Shown: positions 15,065 to 24,373 of the stretch, one piece after another
Position numbering within the stretch: the first letter of the stretch is position 1
How the letters are laid out: every line of letters starts with the position of its first letter
NCBI RefSeq assembly: GCF_042659465.1
Contig: NZ_JBHSSW010000012.1
Coordinates: forward strand, 62,001 to 126,000
Origin: Ponticaulis profundi
GTDB taxonomy: Bacteria; Pseudomonadota; Alphaproteobacteria; Caulobacterales; Hyphomonadaceae
Length of the DNA: 64,000 nt
Reading direction: 5' to 3'
The notes under the pieces: model-generated
What the model saw: the letters and a program-made list of their open reading frames with translations, nothing else
Database searches by the model: none
Told to the model about the DNA's origin: nothing
Position numbers and translations under genes: made by a program

Positions 15065-17575
15065 TTAGTATCGATAGTTGAAGCCGAGCCAGACAGAGCG
15101 TCCCATCTGGTAGGGATTGCTGGATGTCGTTGCTGTGTGCGGCAGATCATCAAGCAGGTTCTCGACCCGTATATCCAGAACACCGCGGCCTGCATCTGTG
15201 TCAAAGATTTCGAGCGCTGCATTCAGGTTGACGGATGTGTAGGGATCAATCGTGATTTCATCGAACACATCATAGCGGACACCATCAATTTCGATGTTCT
15301 CATACGTATCATCGATGGTTTCATATTCGCCGCGATAATAGACGCCAACCGTCGTGCTGAGACGTTCCTGAAACCATTTGGATGACCAAATCACAGAGGC
15401 AAGGATCGGTGTCGCAAAGTCTTCGGTGTTGGTGATCTCGTAGAGCTCCTGCTCCGTGATGATACGGCCATCATAATAGAGCAGGTCTTCGACGAGCGCG
15501 TCTTCATCGATCTCGTCAAAATAGTCGCCAATACCGCCTCTGCGATGGGTTTCAGACCAGGTCAGAGACGCCGAAAGCGCATGGTTCTCATAGCTTCCAC
15601 TCCACTCGGCAGAAACGCCATTATATTCGCTCTCACCGTTGTTGGTGACTGTATACAGCCGTGTCGTTGTACTGGTGCCTGTTTCCTCATCAAAGGTGAC
15701 TGTATCAGAGGGGGAGCGCGCAAACTCATCCTTTCCATCGCGATGAACCGCCTTCAGTCGGAAATTGCCGTTGAAGGGGGTTGGGATTGTCAGAGCGGCT
15801 GTCAGTTCGTCGCTGAACGGGGTATCCAGCGCGGCCTGCGCATAGTCTGTTGAGCGAGTATGGCGGGTCAGATACCAATCACCCGGTGATACGACGCCAT
15901 TTTCATCGACGACGGCATCGCGTTCATAGCTATAGCTGTCTGGATATTGAGAGCGGATGGCGTAAGCGACCATATTTTTCGCGTAATAGCGGTTCGCACC
16001 GAAGGTGAGGAACCAGTCCGGGCGGAACTGCCAGCTCGCGGACACACGGGGTGCGAGGTTATTATTGTCCAGAAAGCTGTCATGACTATAGCGCAGACCA
16101 CCGCGTAGTGTGACATCTGCAATATCACGCTCATACTCCGCCCAGAGCGCTTCGTTCGTGACATCGACTTCGGCGTCATAGGCCTGATAAACCATACGGC
16201 GCGTCAGGAAGACTTCATCTTCAATGCATGCAATTGTATCGCCATTGCAATCAAGTGGGGATGCCACCACGCCGCTGAGGAATGCGTTGCTATCCACACT
16301 TCTGATTTTTTCGAGACTGGTGTCGCGAACTTCTCCGCCGAGCCGAAGCAGGCCAGACGCCAGAGCGCGCTCTGCCCTGAATTTCAGAGCGTAGTCCTCT
16401 TGCGTTTGGTCGAGATCGCCGAACCCTCCTGAAGTGCAATTGGTTCTGGAACACCAATCAACGGACGGCGCAGCAGATGGCCAGGAAAAGTTGTTCTTTC
16501 CATCCCATTCGCGTTCCGTATTGGATTTGGAAAATGAAAACTGGCCTTCCCAGTCCCAACCCGCGTGAAGGCCTGACAGTTTAAGGTATGACGACAGGCC
16601 ATCGGAGTGGGTTTTCTGATAATCCTCGGTTCTGTTGTCACTTTCAAATTCGCCAACATACGGGCTGATGCTCACTTGCCCCTCAAATGTCAGGTTGGGG
16701 GTGATTTCATAAAGCGCTTTGAGCAGAAAGTTTTGTGAGGTGTCGCTGCTATCGAAAGGCGTCCCGTCATAGGTTTCATTCATCTGATAGCCGACATTCG
16801 ATTGCGCGCGTGTGTAGCCGGCCAGCAAGCTGAAATCTTCAGTAACGGGAAGGTCTGCGGTGATTGAATATCTCTTGATGCTGAACTCCGGTTCAGCCTC
16901 TGCCACCTCGCCGTCCTCACCGCGATACTCATCTGCGACTTTATAGCTGACGAGGCTTTCGTCCTGGTAGGATGAGGTGATCGAAACCCCAAATTCCTTG
17001 CCTGGCTTTCTAAGCTCATACTCGACAACCCCACCGGTGAAGTCGCCATACTCTGCAGATATGTTGGAATCACGTACGGTGATTTCTCCAATCAGGCTCG
17101 GATCGACGTAAAAGGTCTGAGCCGTCTGGCCTGCGACTTCGTTGAGTGCTGCAGGGTTCGATTCTGTCACGTCTCCGATGGCATTCGCCTGAACGCCATC
17201 TACCATGATGTTATTATTGTAGTAATTGCCGCCGGAAATGACGAAATCAGATGGTCGGATGTTCTGCAGATCTGACTGTGTGACCCGATTGGAATTGAGG
17301 CTAAGCTGAACGTTTGGCAGCTTGCGTAGCAGCTCCGTCGTGTCGATATCGCCCTGATTTTCCGCCTCGATCGATTTCGCACTTATGGTCGAGGTGCCGG
17401 TATCGATTGGATCGAAACTTTCATAGGCCTTTGCCGGAGCATCGTCTTTTGCTTCGGTCTCGACAATGTCGATTTCACCGAGATCAACCGGTTCGGACGC
17501 CGTGCTTTGCGCAGATGCTTCGAAACTAGCCAGCGCGATCACGCCGACTGTGCCCATCAGCCAGACTCGTTTCAT
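15065..17575 (-). CDS. TonB-dependent outer-membrane receptor (1)
   Basis: 836 residues from the ATG at 17575, preceded by AGAGGGGAAAAC; upstream in-frame codons lack a ribosome site. The signal peptide (MKRVWLMGTVGVIALASFEASAQ) is followed by a plug domain (about 45-190: STISAKSIEAENQGDIDTTELLRKLPNVQ, then ISGGNYYNNNIMVDG and ITVRDSNISAEYGDFTGG) and a 22-strand-type barrel ending in WLGFNYRY with terminal aromatic residue. The long EITIDPYTSVNLNAALEIF block is the usual penultimate region. The ligand is unknown. It shares an upstream 17-bp motif with exbB-exbD-tonB and is followed by a di-heme peroxidase. Confidence 0.92.
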   Translation of the reverse strand: MKRVWLMGTVGVIALASFEASAQSTASEPVDLGEIDIVETEAKDDAPAKAYESFDPIDTGTSTISAKSIEAENQGDIDTTELLRKLPNVQLSLNSNRVTQSDLQNIRPSDFVISGGNYYNNNIMVDGVQANAIGDVTESNPAALNEVAGQTAQTFYVDPSLIGEITVRDSNISAEYGDFTGGVVEYELRKPGKEFGVSITSSYQDESLVSYKVADEYRGEDGEVAEAEPEFSIKRYSITADLPVTEDFSLLAGYTRAQSNVGYQMNETYDGTPFDSSDTSQNFLLKALYEITPNLTFEGQVSISPYVGEFESDNRTEDYQKTHSDGLSSYLKLSGLHAGWDWEGQFSFSKSNTEREWDGKNNFSWPSAAPSVDWCSRTNCTSGGFGDLDQTQEDYALKFRAERALASGLLRLGGEVRDTSLEKIRSVDSNAFLSGVVASPLDCNGDTIACIEDEVFLTRRMVYQAYDAEVDVTNEALWAEYERDIADVTLRGGLRYSHDSFLDNNNLAPRVSASWQFRPDWFLTFGANRYYAKNMVAYAIRSQYPDSYSYERDAVVDENGVVSPGDWYLTRHTRSTDYAQAALDTPFSDELTAALTIPTPFNGNFRLKAVHRDGKDEFARSPSDTVTFDEETGTSTTTRLYTVTNNGESEYNGVSAEWSGSYENHALSASLTWSETHRRGGIGDYFDEIDEDALVEDLLYYDGRIITEQELYEITNTEDFATPILASVIWSSKWFQERLSTTVGVYYRGEYETIDDTYENIEIDGVRYDVFDEITIDPYTSVNLNAALEIFDTDAGRGVLDIRVENLLDDLPHTATTSSNPYQMGRSVWLGFNYRY

Positions 17576-17595
17576 GTTTTCCCCTCTGATCGGTT

Positions 17596-17610
17596 TTGCC
17601 GTTACGGCAA
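17596..17610. promoter_or_regulatory. 15-bp palindrome in the receptor leader
   Basis: TTGCCGTTACGGCAA, perfect 7-base arms around one base, 20 bases upstream of the receptor start and just ahead of its ribosome site. It could be an operator or a short RNA hairpin in the leader. Confidence 0.5.
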
Positions 17611-17654
17611 TGTGATGTGGGAGGGGGCGTACCAAGGTGAATCCATTTATGCAA

Positions 17655-17671
17655 TTGCGAATAAGTCGCAA
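17655..17671. promoter_or_regulatory. 17-bp inverted repeat upstream of TonB receptor 1 (motif copy 2)
   Basis: TTGCGAATAAGTCGCAA, extended by one more pair to ATTGCGA-N5-TCGCAAT. On the minus strand its TTGCGA lies 16 bases before TAAATG, so the site would cover the -35 region of the receptor promoter. It is 15/17 identical to the copy ahead of exbB. Confidence 0.75.
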
Positions 17672-17776
17672 TAACAAGAGTAAACGTATTTATTTTCAGA
17701 TTCGTGCAATCAGCGGTGATGCGGACTGCTGGATTTCTCCATTGAGGGGAGGTCTTCCATCCCCTCAACAGCTCCT

Positions 17777-20700
17777 CTAGTCGAGGCTCGCGGCGTCGAG
17801 TTGATCGTCGCTCGTCAACAACAGGTAGAGGCAGGGAACAATCAGCAGTGAGAGAATGGTCGACATGACCAATCCGAAGACGATCGCGTAACACAGAGGG
17901 GCATACATCGGGCTGCCCAGTGCCAGCGGAACCAGACCGACAATGGTGGTCAGGGATGTCGTCAGGATGGGACGCAATCTTTGCGCTGCGCCATCAGCCG
18001 CGGCTTCCTGCACACTCTTTCCGGATTTGAGCTCTGTATTCATGGTGTCGACCATGACAATGCCGTTGTTCGCGACAATGCCGATGAGGGAGATCACACC
18101 GATCACGGCAAAGAAGGACAATTCAAAGCCGAACAGCCAGAAGCCAAGGAATGTGCCGATCAGCGCGAGTGGCATGGTGGTCATCAGGATGAAGGCCTGG
18201 CTGAACGATCCGAACACCAGCACCAGAACGCCGAAGACGAGGATCAAAGCAAGGACGAGCATAATGCCGGCTGATCCAAAGGTCTCGGCGGTTTCCTCTG
18301 CCTCGCCTTTGATCTGATATTCAAACCCATTCGGCCAGTCGGCGGACATCTCCTGCAGTTTAGGCTCGAAGTCGCTCAGAATGGCGCTGACACTTCTGTC
18401 TTCTGTCTTCGCGAGGACGGTGATGGCACGGCGGCCTTCCGCGTGGATGACAGAGGTCGGCGCTTCTGAAATGCGCGGTTCGAGCAATTCGAACAAGGCG
18501 ACCGTTTCTCCCGACTGAGTGAAGGCGCGAACCGAGACAATTTCCTCCATGGTTCGCGGGCTACCGCCTTCGCCGTGTCGACTTTGCCAGTTCAGTCCCA
18601 GATGAATGTCGAGGTCATCTTCTGGCCCCAGCGTGACAAAAGTTCCGATTGGATCATTTGCCAGGGCAAAGCGGAGCTGAGCTGCGAGGTCCTGTTGGGT
18701 GAGACCAAAAAAGTCTGCGGCCTCACGAATGGGGACCAACGCGATTTCCGACTTCGAGGCACCGAGATTGTCTCTGACATCGCTGGCCCCTTCCACCTGT
18801 ATCAACTCGTTCTGAACGGAACGTGACAGACGCTGGAGTTCAGACAGGTCATCGCCGGTGATCTCGATCTGGATCGGATCTCCTGTATTCGGGCCGCTTG
18901 CTTCCTCGGCGATCACGATGGATGCACCCGGAATGTGCTCGCTGACATATTCTCCGAGCTCCGAGCGCAGTTCATTGGCAAGCTCGAAACTGGTTGCGTC
19001 CCGTTCACTGCGTTCCTTAAAGCGGATCGAATAGCCGATATAGTTTTCGGCCTCGACAGGTTCGAGCGCGCCCTCGGTTGCGTAGGAACTCTTGCGGCCG
19101 ACAAGTTTGATCACGCTATCGAAATACGTTTTCCCGGTCAGAATTTCGCCAATTCCATCTGCGACGTCCTGCGTTGCCTCCAGGGTCGTGGAAGGCGGAA
19201 GTTCCAGATTGATGCCGAGCGTCAGTCCGTCCGTCTTTGGATAAAGCGTCACCGGTATACGTGAGCCAGCGAAGATTGAGAGGACGAACAATAGCACCGC
19301 GCCAGCGACAAAGGCGCCTGCGATCTTTTTTGACCGAAGCGGAAGCGCAAGGCTCCAGCTTTCAAGGCGTCGTGAGAGCGAGCCCATAATGCGGTCGGCT
19401 GGTGTTTCTTTCACGTCTGCGCCGCGCTTGGCGACCGGACCCATCAGGAAACGCGAAAGGGGAACGCTGGCGAGAAGCGCAACGGCAAAGGCCATGATCA
19501 GACATGAAATCGCAGTGACCGGAAGGACGCGGATGAATTTTCCGGAAATGCCGCTGATCGCTGCGAGCGGGGCGAGCGCCAGAATGGTGGTGAGCTGGCC
19601 TGCAAAGGCAGGCATGCCATACTTTTTGATGGTCGCGAGTGCGGCCTGTCCGAAGGTCTTTTTCTGCGAATAAATCTCGTCATGAATGCCTTCCATCATC
19701 AGGATGAAGACATCGACCAGAAGGCCCAGAGCCAGCACCATGCCGATGATGACGAGTTCGTTCAGCGTGTATCCCAGTAGCCAGACAATCAGCATGGTTC
19801 CGGCAAATGAGATTGGAATGGAAAGCCCGGCAATCAGGCCTTCGCGCCATGTGAGAATGAGGAACAGGATGACGAACACGGCCACCATCGCCTGAAGTCC
19901 GTTGACGAAAACATTGGTGAGCGAATCCCAGATGTCTTCGGAATTATCCTGCGTCACCTCATAATTGAGACCGTTGGGCCAGCCAGAGCCGTTTCGCATG
20001 GTTTGGAGTTCTTCGCGAATGTCACGAATAACCTGAATGGTATCGGAGCCTGGCGATTTGGTGATGCTGATTTCGATGGTTTCTTCAAAGGCTTCACCGG
20101 ACTTTGAGAAAAAGGCGCGGCTTTCCTCGGTTTCGAGCTGGCGTTCCACCGTCGCCACTTCACCAAGGCGAACCGGGCGGACATTTTCATAGCTGCCCAA
20201 TCGCGTGATCGGCAGATTGCGAAGATCATCAATGGTCTTGAACTGGCCTTCCAGACGAACAACCGCACCAATGGTTTCACTGCGGATCTCGCCAAAAGGC
20301 TGATCCAGATTGGCATTGGAAATGGATTGGCGCACCAGCGAGGGGGAGACGCCGAGCGCCAGCAGGCGCTGAGGGTCCAGAAGGATCTGGACAATTTCCT
20401 TGCGCGAACCGCCAAGGTTCACTTCATTCACGCCGCTGAAGGTTTCCAGCCGGTCTTCAATCTCTTCGGCAATCTGGTTCAGCGTCGCTTCGGGAGCATC
20501 GCCGTAAAGCGCCACCGTCATGATCGGGCGGTCATCGACGGACACCTGCTGAATGCTTGGCGCATCGATGTCGGTTGGCAGGTTGGCCTCGGAATCAGCG
20601 ACAGCGTCCCGCAGGGACTGCATGGACGAGTCGGTATCCTGATCGGCCTCAAACTCGACGGAAATGACGGAAAAACTATCAAAGGACGCAGACGAGAAGG

Positions 20701-21007
20701 TCTTCAGGCCTTTCAGTGTTGCGATCTCGTCCTCGATTTCCTGCGTGACTTGCTCCTCGACGGTTTGCGGGTCGGCACCCGGCCATTCCGTAGTGATGGT
20801 GGCCATCGGGATCTCAAGATCTGGCAGCGATTCCTTGGTCAGGCTGAGATAGGCAAACAGCCCGCCACAGACGAGCAAGACGGTGAACAGAACGGCAAAC
20901 GTCGTCCGTAGGAAGAAAAAGCGCTCATACCAGCTGGCATTCGCGACTTCCCGGGTTTCTTTCACGCCATCACGTTCGATGAGCTCGCCGTTGGATTCCT
21001 TGCTCAT
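17777..21007 (-). CDS. RND efflux permease (system 1)
   Basis: 1076 residues from the ATG at 21007, which follows GGTGAGTGAG inside the end of the adaptor gene. It has twelve membrane helices in two halves and two large periplasmic loops, and begins YERFFFLRTTFAVLFTVLLVCGG. The proton-relay region of helix 4 reads GLLVDVFILMMEG (Asp near 431, but Val where AcrB has a second Asp). Helix 10 reads GIVANNGIVMVD (Asn where AcrB has the relay Lys). It belongs to the HAE1/HAE-like branch with a changed relay, also seen in other RND subfamilies. It exports small hydrophobic compounds with the adaptor and outer-membrane proteins encoded upstream in the same operon. Confidence 0.92.
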   Translation of the reverse strand: MSKESNGELIERDGVKETREVANASWYERFFFLRTTFAVLFTVLLVCGGLFAYLSLTKESLPDLEIPMATITTEWPGADPQTVEEQVTQEIEDEIATLKGLKTFSSASFDSFSVISVEFEADQDTDSSMQSLRDAVADSEANLPTDIDAPSIQQVSVDDRPIMTVALYGDAPEATLNQIAEEIEDRLETFSGVNEVNLGGSRKEIVQILLDPQRLLALGVSPSLVRQSISNANLDQPFGEIRSETIGAVVRLEGQFKTIDDLRNLPITRLGSYENVRPVRLGEVATVERQLETEESRAFFSKSGEAFEETIEISITKSPGSDTIQVIRDIREELQTMRNGSGWPNGLNYEVTQDNSEDIWDSLTNVFVNGLQAMVAVFVILFLILTWREGLIAGLSIPISFAGTMLIVWLLGYTLNELVIIGMVLALGLLVDVFILMMEGIHDEIYSQKKTFGQAALATIKKYGMPAFAGQLTTILALAPLAAISGISGKFIRVLPVTAISCLIMAFAVALLASVPLSRFLMGPVAKRGADVKETPADRIMGSLSRRLESWSLALPLRSKKIAGAFVAGAVLLFVLSIFAGSRIPVTLYPKTDGLTLGINLELPPSTTLEATQDVADGIGEILTGKTYFDSVIKLVGRKSSYATEGALEPVEAENYIGYSIRFKERSERDATSFELANELRSELGEYVSEHIPGASIVIAEEASGPNTGDPIQIEITGDDLSELQRLSRSVQNELIQVEGASDVRDNLGASKSEIALVPIREAADFFGLTQQDLAAQLRFALANDPIGTFVTLGPEDDLDIHLGLNWQSRHGEGGSPRTMEEIVSVRAFTQSGETVALFELLEPRISEAPTSVIHAEGRRAITVLAKTEDRSVSAILSDFEPKLQEMSADWPNGFEYQIKGEAEETAETFGSAGIMLVLALILVFGVLVLVFGSFSQAFILMTTMPLALIGTFLGFWLFGFELSFFAVIGVISLIGIVANNGIVMVDTMNTELKSGKSVQEAAADGAAQRLRPILTTSLTTIVGLVPLALGSPMYAPLCYAIVFGLVMSTILSLLIVPCLYLLLTSDDQLDAASLD

Positions 21008-21008
21008 C

Positions 21009-22298
21009 TCACTCACCTGATGATGCTGTATCGGCGGCAAGAATGCGCACGGCACTACCGTCAGAGAGGCTGGATTTGCCATCGGTCACGATCTGCTCTC
21101 CAGCCGTCAGTCCTTCGGTGACTTCCTGGAACTGGCGTCCGCGAAGCCCGAGCGTGACCGCACGGCGTTCAACATGCGATCCATCCGGGCCGAGGACGAA
21201 GACAAATGGTTCGTTGTTCTCAAAGCGTAACGCTGTCAAAGGCACGGCCACCGCATTCTCGGCATTCGGGCCAAGAATCCAGGTGGTGACAAAAGCGCCA
21301 TCCTGCAGGCGCTCTGCTCCCTGAACCGTGCGAACTTTCAGTGAGAAGGTCCGGGTTTCCGGATCAACTGACGGGCTCTTGGAATAGACCACGCCGCGCA
21401 CCTGATACGTCTCCGGTGCGTTCGCTGGCGCTGACGTGCTGACACTCAGGCCTTCCTGCTCTGGCACGATCAGCACCGGGCGTCCTACCTCAACGCTGCT
21501 ATAGGTGTAGGAGGGCAGGTTCACCGTGATTTCGAGCGTCGAGGTGTCGACGATGACGACAGGAATGGTTTGCAGGGCGCTGGCCTCGTTCGTGCTCTGC
21601 ACCTGCTGTGGAGAGAAATACTGGCCCTGTTCGATATTGAGCCGCGCAAGAACGCCATCGATCGGCGAGGTGATCCGCGATTCCTCGACGCCGACATTGG
21701 CGCTGTCGTACTGAGCTTTCGCCGCAGCGATCTGAGCAGATGTGCCAGCCAGCTGGCGTTCAGCCTGTACTTTGGCTGCGCGCGCCTGTTCCAACTGCAC
21801 GCGTGCTTCTTCGACTTCCTGGGGCGAGGCAGAGGTTTTCTCGAGCAGAACCCGGAACCGCTCATAAGTGTTCTCTGCCAATTCGAGAGAGGCTTCTGCT
21901 TCTTCCAGTCGCGCTTCAGCGATGGCGCGTTGCGACTGGCTTTCGACGACATTGGCCTGTGCGTTTGCAAGTTCCGCTTCCGGACGGTCCTGCTGTTGAT
22001 AGGCGATAAGCTGGCCTTTTTTAACCGGATCGCCCTCCTTGATGTCGGGATCGATATAATCCACACGCCCGGCGCTTTCGAAGGTCAGAAACTCACGTTT
22101 GACCGCGCGCGCGGTGCCCTCGCCAAAGACAAACGTTTGCACATCACGTGTCTCTGTTTCGACAACACGCACAGTCGTTTTTGGCTCAGAGGCCTGCTCG
22201 GCCTGCGTCGTTGTCGAGTCCGGCTGGCCGCTCTCGCTGCCGCACGCGCTCAGCAAGGCAGCAAGACACGCAAGCGCGCTCAGTTGAAGATGTTTCAC
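21009..22298 (-). CDS. RND efflux periplasmic adaptor, lipoprotein (system 1)
   Basis: 429 residues with a lipoprotein signal ending LLSAC (Cys19), so it is anchored in the inner membrane. Order of parts: barrel-sandwich half (ESAGRVDYIDPDIKEGDPVKKGQLIAYQQ), a long coiled-coil hairpin (about 100-200, rich in Glu/Ala/Gln), the second half (SRITSPIDGVLARLNIEQGQY), beta barrel, and a membrane-proximal domain ending EGLTAGEQIVTDGKSSL. It overlaps the outer-membrane gene by four bases, and its stop lies one base from the permease start. It links permease and channel. Confidence 0.92.
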   Translation of the reverse strand: MKHLQLSALACLAALLSACGSESGQPDSTTTQAEQASEPKTTVRVVETETRDVQTFVFGEGTARAVKREFLTFESAGRVDYIDPDIKEGDPVKKGQLIAYQQQDRPEAELANAQANVVESQSQRAIAEARLEEAEASLELAENTYERFRVLLEKTSASPQEVEEARVQLEQARAAKVQAERQLAGTSAQIAAAKAQYDSANVGVEESRITSPIDGVLARLNIEQGQYFSPQQVQSTNEASALQTIPVVIVDTSTLEITVNLPSYTYSSVEVGRPVLIVPEQEGLSVSTSAPANAPETYQVRGVVYSKSPSVDPETRTFSLKVRTVQGAERLQDGAFVTTWILGPNAENAVAVPLTALRFENNEPFVFVLGPDGSHVERRAVTLGLRGRQFQEVTEGLTAGEQIVTDGKSSLSDGSAVRILAADTASSGE

Positions 22299-23776
22299 GG
22301 TGTGTCCTCCGATGAGGGCTGAGAGTCTGTCGCAGTGGGAGACAACGCGCCGCCGCCAAGTGCCAGATGCAGGTCGATCCTGTTTTCGAGGCGTGCGCGG
22401 CGTGCTTCAAGATATGCGCTTTTGGCTTCCAGAGCGCGCTGCTGGGATTCCAGCACGTTGATATAGGGCACCAGGCCCTCCTGATATCGGTTCATATTGA
22501 TGCGTTCGGCTTCGGATGCGGACTCAAAGGCGCGCAATTGTGCGGCTTCGCGCTCTGCAAATAGCTGCTCAAAAGCGAGCGCGGTCTCAACTTCCAGAAA
22601 GGCATTCAACACGGCCTCCGCATAGGCTTCAGCAGCCTCGCGTCGTGCGGCATCAGCAATGTTGATATTGGCGATGATGCGACCGCCCTGAAAAATAGGC
22701 TGGACGAGTTGCCCGGCAATCGACCAGACCGAGAAATCATTGTCGAGCAGGTTTTCAAGCTCAGTGCTTTGCGTCCCGTAGGACCCCGTCAGCGAAATGG
22801 ATGGAAAAAAGGATCGCTCGGCCGCTTCGAGGCGAAAGACAGACGCGCGCAACGCTTTTTCTGCCGCCAGCACATCAGGCCTTCGCTGTAGCAGTTCGGA
22901 TGGAAGGCCCGCCGGAATTGGCTTCAGGCGCTCCGGGAGTTCAGAATCCACTGCTATATCGCCCGTAGGGTAGTCGCGGAGCAGAAACTGTAATTGCCGC
23001 TTTGCGCTTTCCAGCGCTTGTCGCCTTTGCTGAAGGCCGGCACGCGCGCTTTCAAAGTTTGAGATCGAAAGTTGCTTATCGGCTGGCGCCCCAATCCCGA
23101 TATCGGCGCGGTTGGACAGTTGTCTTGCCGTCTCTCCGAGTGCCGCAACCGTTTCTTCCGTAAACGCGACCTGTTGCTGGCCTTCGACTACGGCGAAATA
23201 GGCTTTTGCGGTTTGCGCAGCGACAGACTGGCGGACCGCGCGAAGGGACTCTTCGGCGGCGAGCAATTCCTCGACGGCCGCTGCTTTCTGGTTCGCGATA
23301 CGGCCCCAGAGATCGATTTCCCAGTCGACATTCAGCTGAAGCGCAAAATTGTCATTCTCGAACGAGGTTGCCGCATTCTCGCCGCCGCCAAGAAAGCCGC
23401 CGAGGCCAGAGCCTGCCAGAGATTGCTTGCGCCGAGAGGCGTTAAAGGCACCGGCAAGCGTAGGCAATCGGTCGGCGTCCACCAGGCGTACCTGCTGATA
23501 GGCTTGTGCCGCCTGCGCTTCGGCCTGCGCGATTGCGGTGTTTTCCAGCAAGGATTCAGCGATCAGCTGGTTCAGAACCGGATCATCGAACGACAGCCAC
23601 CATTCACCTTCGACCCGGGTTGGGTTTGCCGGGGCGGCCCAGTCCTGTGGAATGGCAATGCCATCAAGCGCGGGTGTCGTGTCCGGCTTTGTAACGCAGC
23701 CGCTCGCGCAAAGTGCAAGACAGGCTGCTGATGCAGACAATAGCGGTTTGCGGAGCAACGAAGTGATCGTTTTCAC
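22295..23776 (-). CDS. NodT-type outer-membrane efflux lipoprotein (system 1)
   Basis: 493 residues if started at the GTG at 23776, which overlaps the regulator stop as GTGA; the frame extends further upstream into the regulator without a better start. The lipobox is CASGC. Two repeated OEP domains follow, with long coiled-coil helices (NWEIDLWGRIANQKAAAVEELLAAEESLRAVRQS is the classic NodT block) and a closing YQEGLVPYINVLESQQRALEAK. It forms the TolC-like trimeric channel. Translational coupling to the regulator suggests it is controlled from the same promoter. Confidence 0.9.
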   Translation of the reverse strand: MKTITSLLRKPLLSASAACLALCASGCVTKPDTTPALDGIAIPQDWAAPANPTRVEGEWWLSFDDPVLNQLIAESLLENTAIAQAEAQAAQAYQQVRLVDADRLPTLAGAFNASRRKQSLAGSGLGGFLGGGENAATSFENDNFALQLNVDWEIDLWGRIANQKAAAVEELLAAEESLRAVRQSVAAQTAKAYFAVVEGQQQVAFTEETVAALGETARQLSNRADIGIGAPADKQLSISNFESARAGLQQRRQALESAKRQLQFLLRDYPTGDIAVDSELPERLKPIPAGLPSELLQRRPDVLAAEKALRASVFRLEAAERSFFPSISLTGSYGTQSTELENLLDNDFSVWSIAGQLVQPIFQGGRIIANINIADAARREAAEAYAEAVLNAFLEVETALAFEQLFAEREAAQLRAFESASEAERINMNRYQEGLVPYINVLESQQRALEAKSAYLEARRARLENRIDLHLALGGGALSPTATDSQPSSEDTP

Positions 23777-24255
23777 GTTTGTGCATCCGTTTTCAGTTTG
23801 TCTGCTACGCCGCGCCACATCGCCAGTCCCAGTTCGATATATGTCTCCAGCTCGCCCATTTTTCTGCGAGCCTCTTCATTGTCGAGTTTTGACTTGCAGG
23901 ACTGAATGAAGGTCAGACGCTGCTCCAGGTCCCGGACGCTTTTTTCCGCAAGCTGACCATAAGGGGATTGGCGCAGGATAAAGTGCTGTTCGCGCTTGCC
24001 GCGTAAACCGACCCGCTGGATCAGCTGCTTTTCCTCCAGAAATCGGGTGTTTGTGCTGACGCTTGCTTTGCTGACATCCAGAATTCTCGCGATATCGGCC
24101 GCAGAAAGTGGCTGGCTCGCCAGCACCAGAACGGCCCAGATCTGCCCGGAGATGCGCGGCTCTCCATGCATGTGCGCACGAAGGCCAAGCCATTCGATGA
24201 ATTCGATCTCGTGAGGTGCGAGATCCACCTCTTCAGACATTTCGTTGATCAGCAT
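23773..24255 (-). CDS. GbsR/MarR-family transcriptional regulator of efflux system 1
   Basis: 160 residues (155 if the ATG at 24240 is used). The sequence runs EFIEWLGLRAHMHGEPRISGQIWAVLVLASQPLSAADIARILDVSKASVSTNTRFLEEKQLIQRVGLRGKREQHF in consecutive GbsR blocks: dimer helix, PRxSGQIWAxL, the helix-turn-helix (LSAADIARILDVSKASVS) and the wing (GLRGKREQHF). It heads the four-gene efflux operon, and a perfect palindrome lies 19 bases upstream of its start, which fits autorepression relieved by an inducer. Confidence 0.9.
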   Translation of the reverse strand: MLINEMSEEVDLAPHEIEFIEWLGLRAHMHGEPRISGQIWAVLVLASQPLSAADIARILDVSKASVSTNTRFLEEKQLIQRVGLRGKREQHFILRQSPYGQLAEKSVRDLEQRLTFIQSCKSKLDNEEARRKMGELETYIELGLAMWRGVADKLKTDAQT

Positions 24256-24273
24256 TCGACAGGTTCCGTTCTG

Positions 24274-24300
24274 GTTCAGTCATGACTGAACAGACTGAAC
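24274..24300. promoter_or_regulatory. Operator candidate for the GbsR/MarR regulator
   Basis: GTTCAGTCATGACTGAAC (24274-24291) is a perfect 18-bp palindrome. A third half-site, ACTGAAC, follows at 24294-24300, nine bases from the equivalent half-site. It sits 18 bases upstream of the regulator start, where it would block the promoter of the efflux operon. Confidence 0.8.
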
Positions 24301-24373
24301 GCTGTAACGACCCTATCTGCTTATGGTTCCTTTTTGAACGCTGGATTTGTGACGTTTTGTAACGGTCAGCCTG

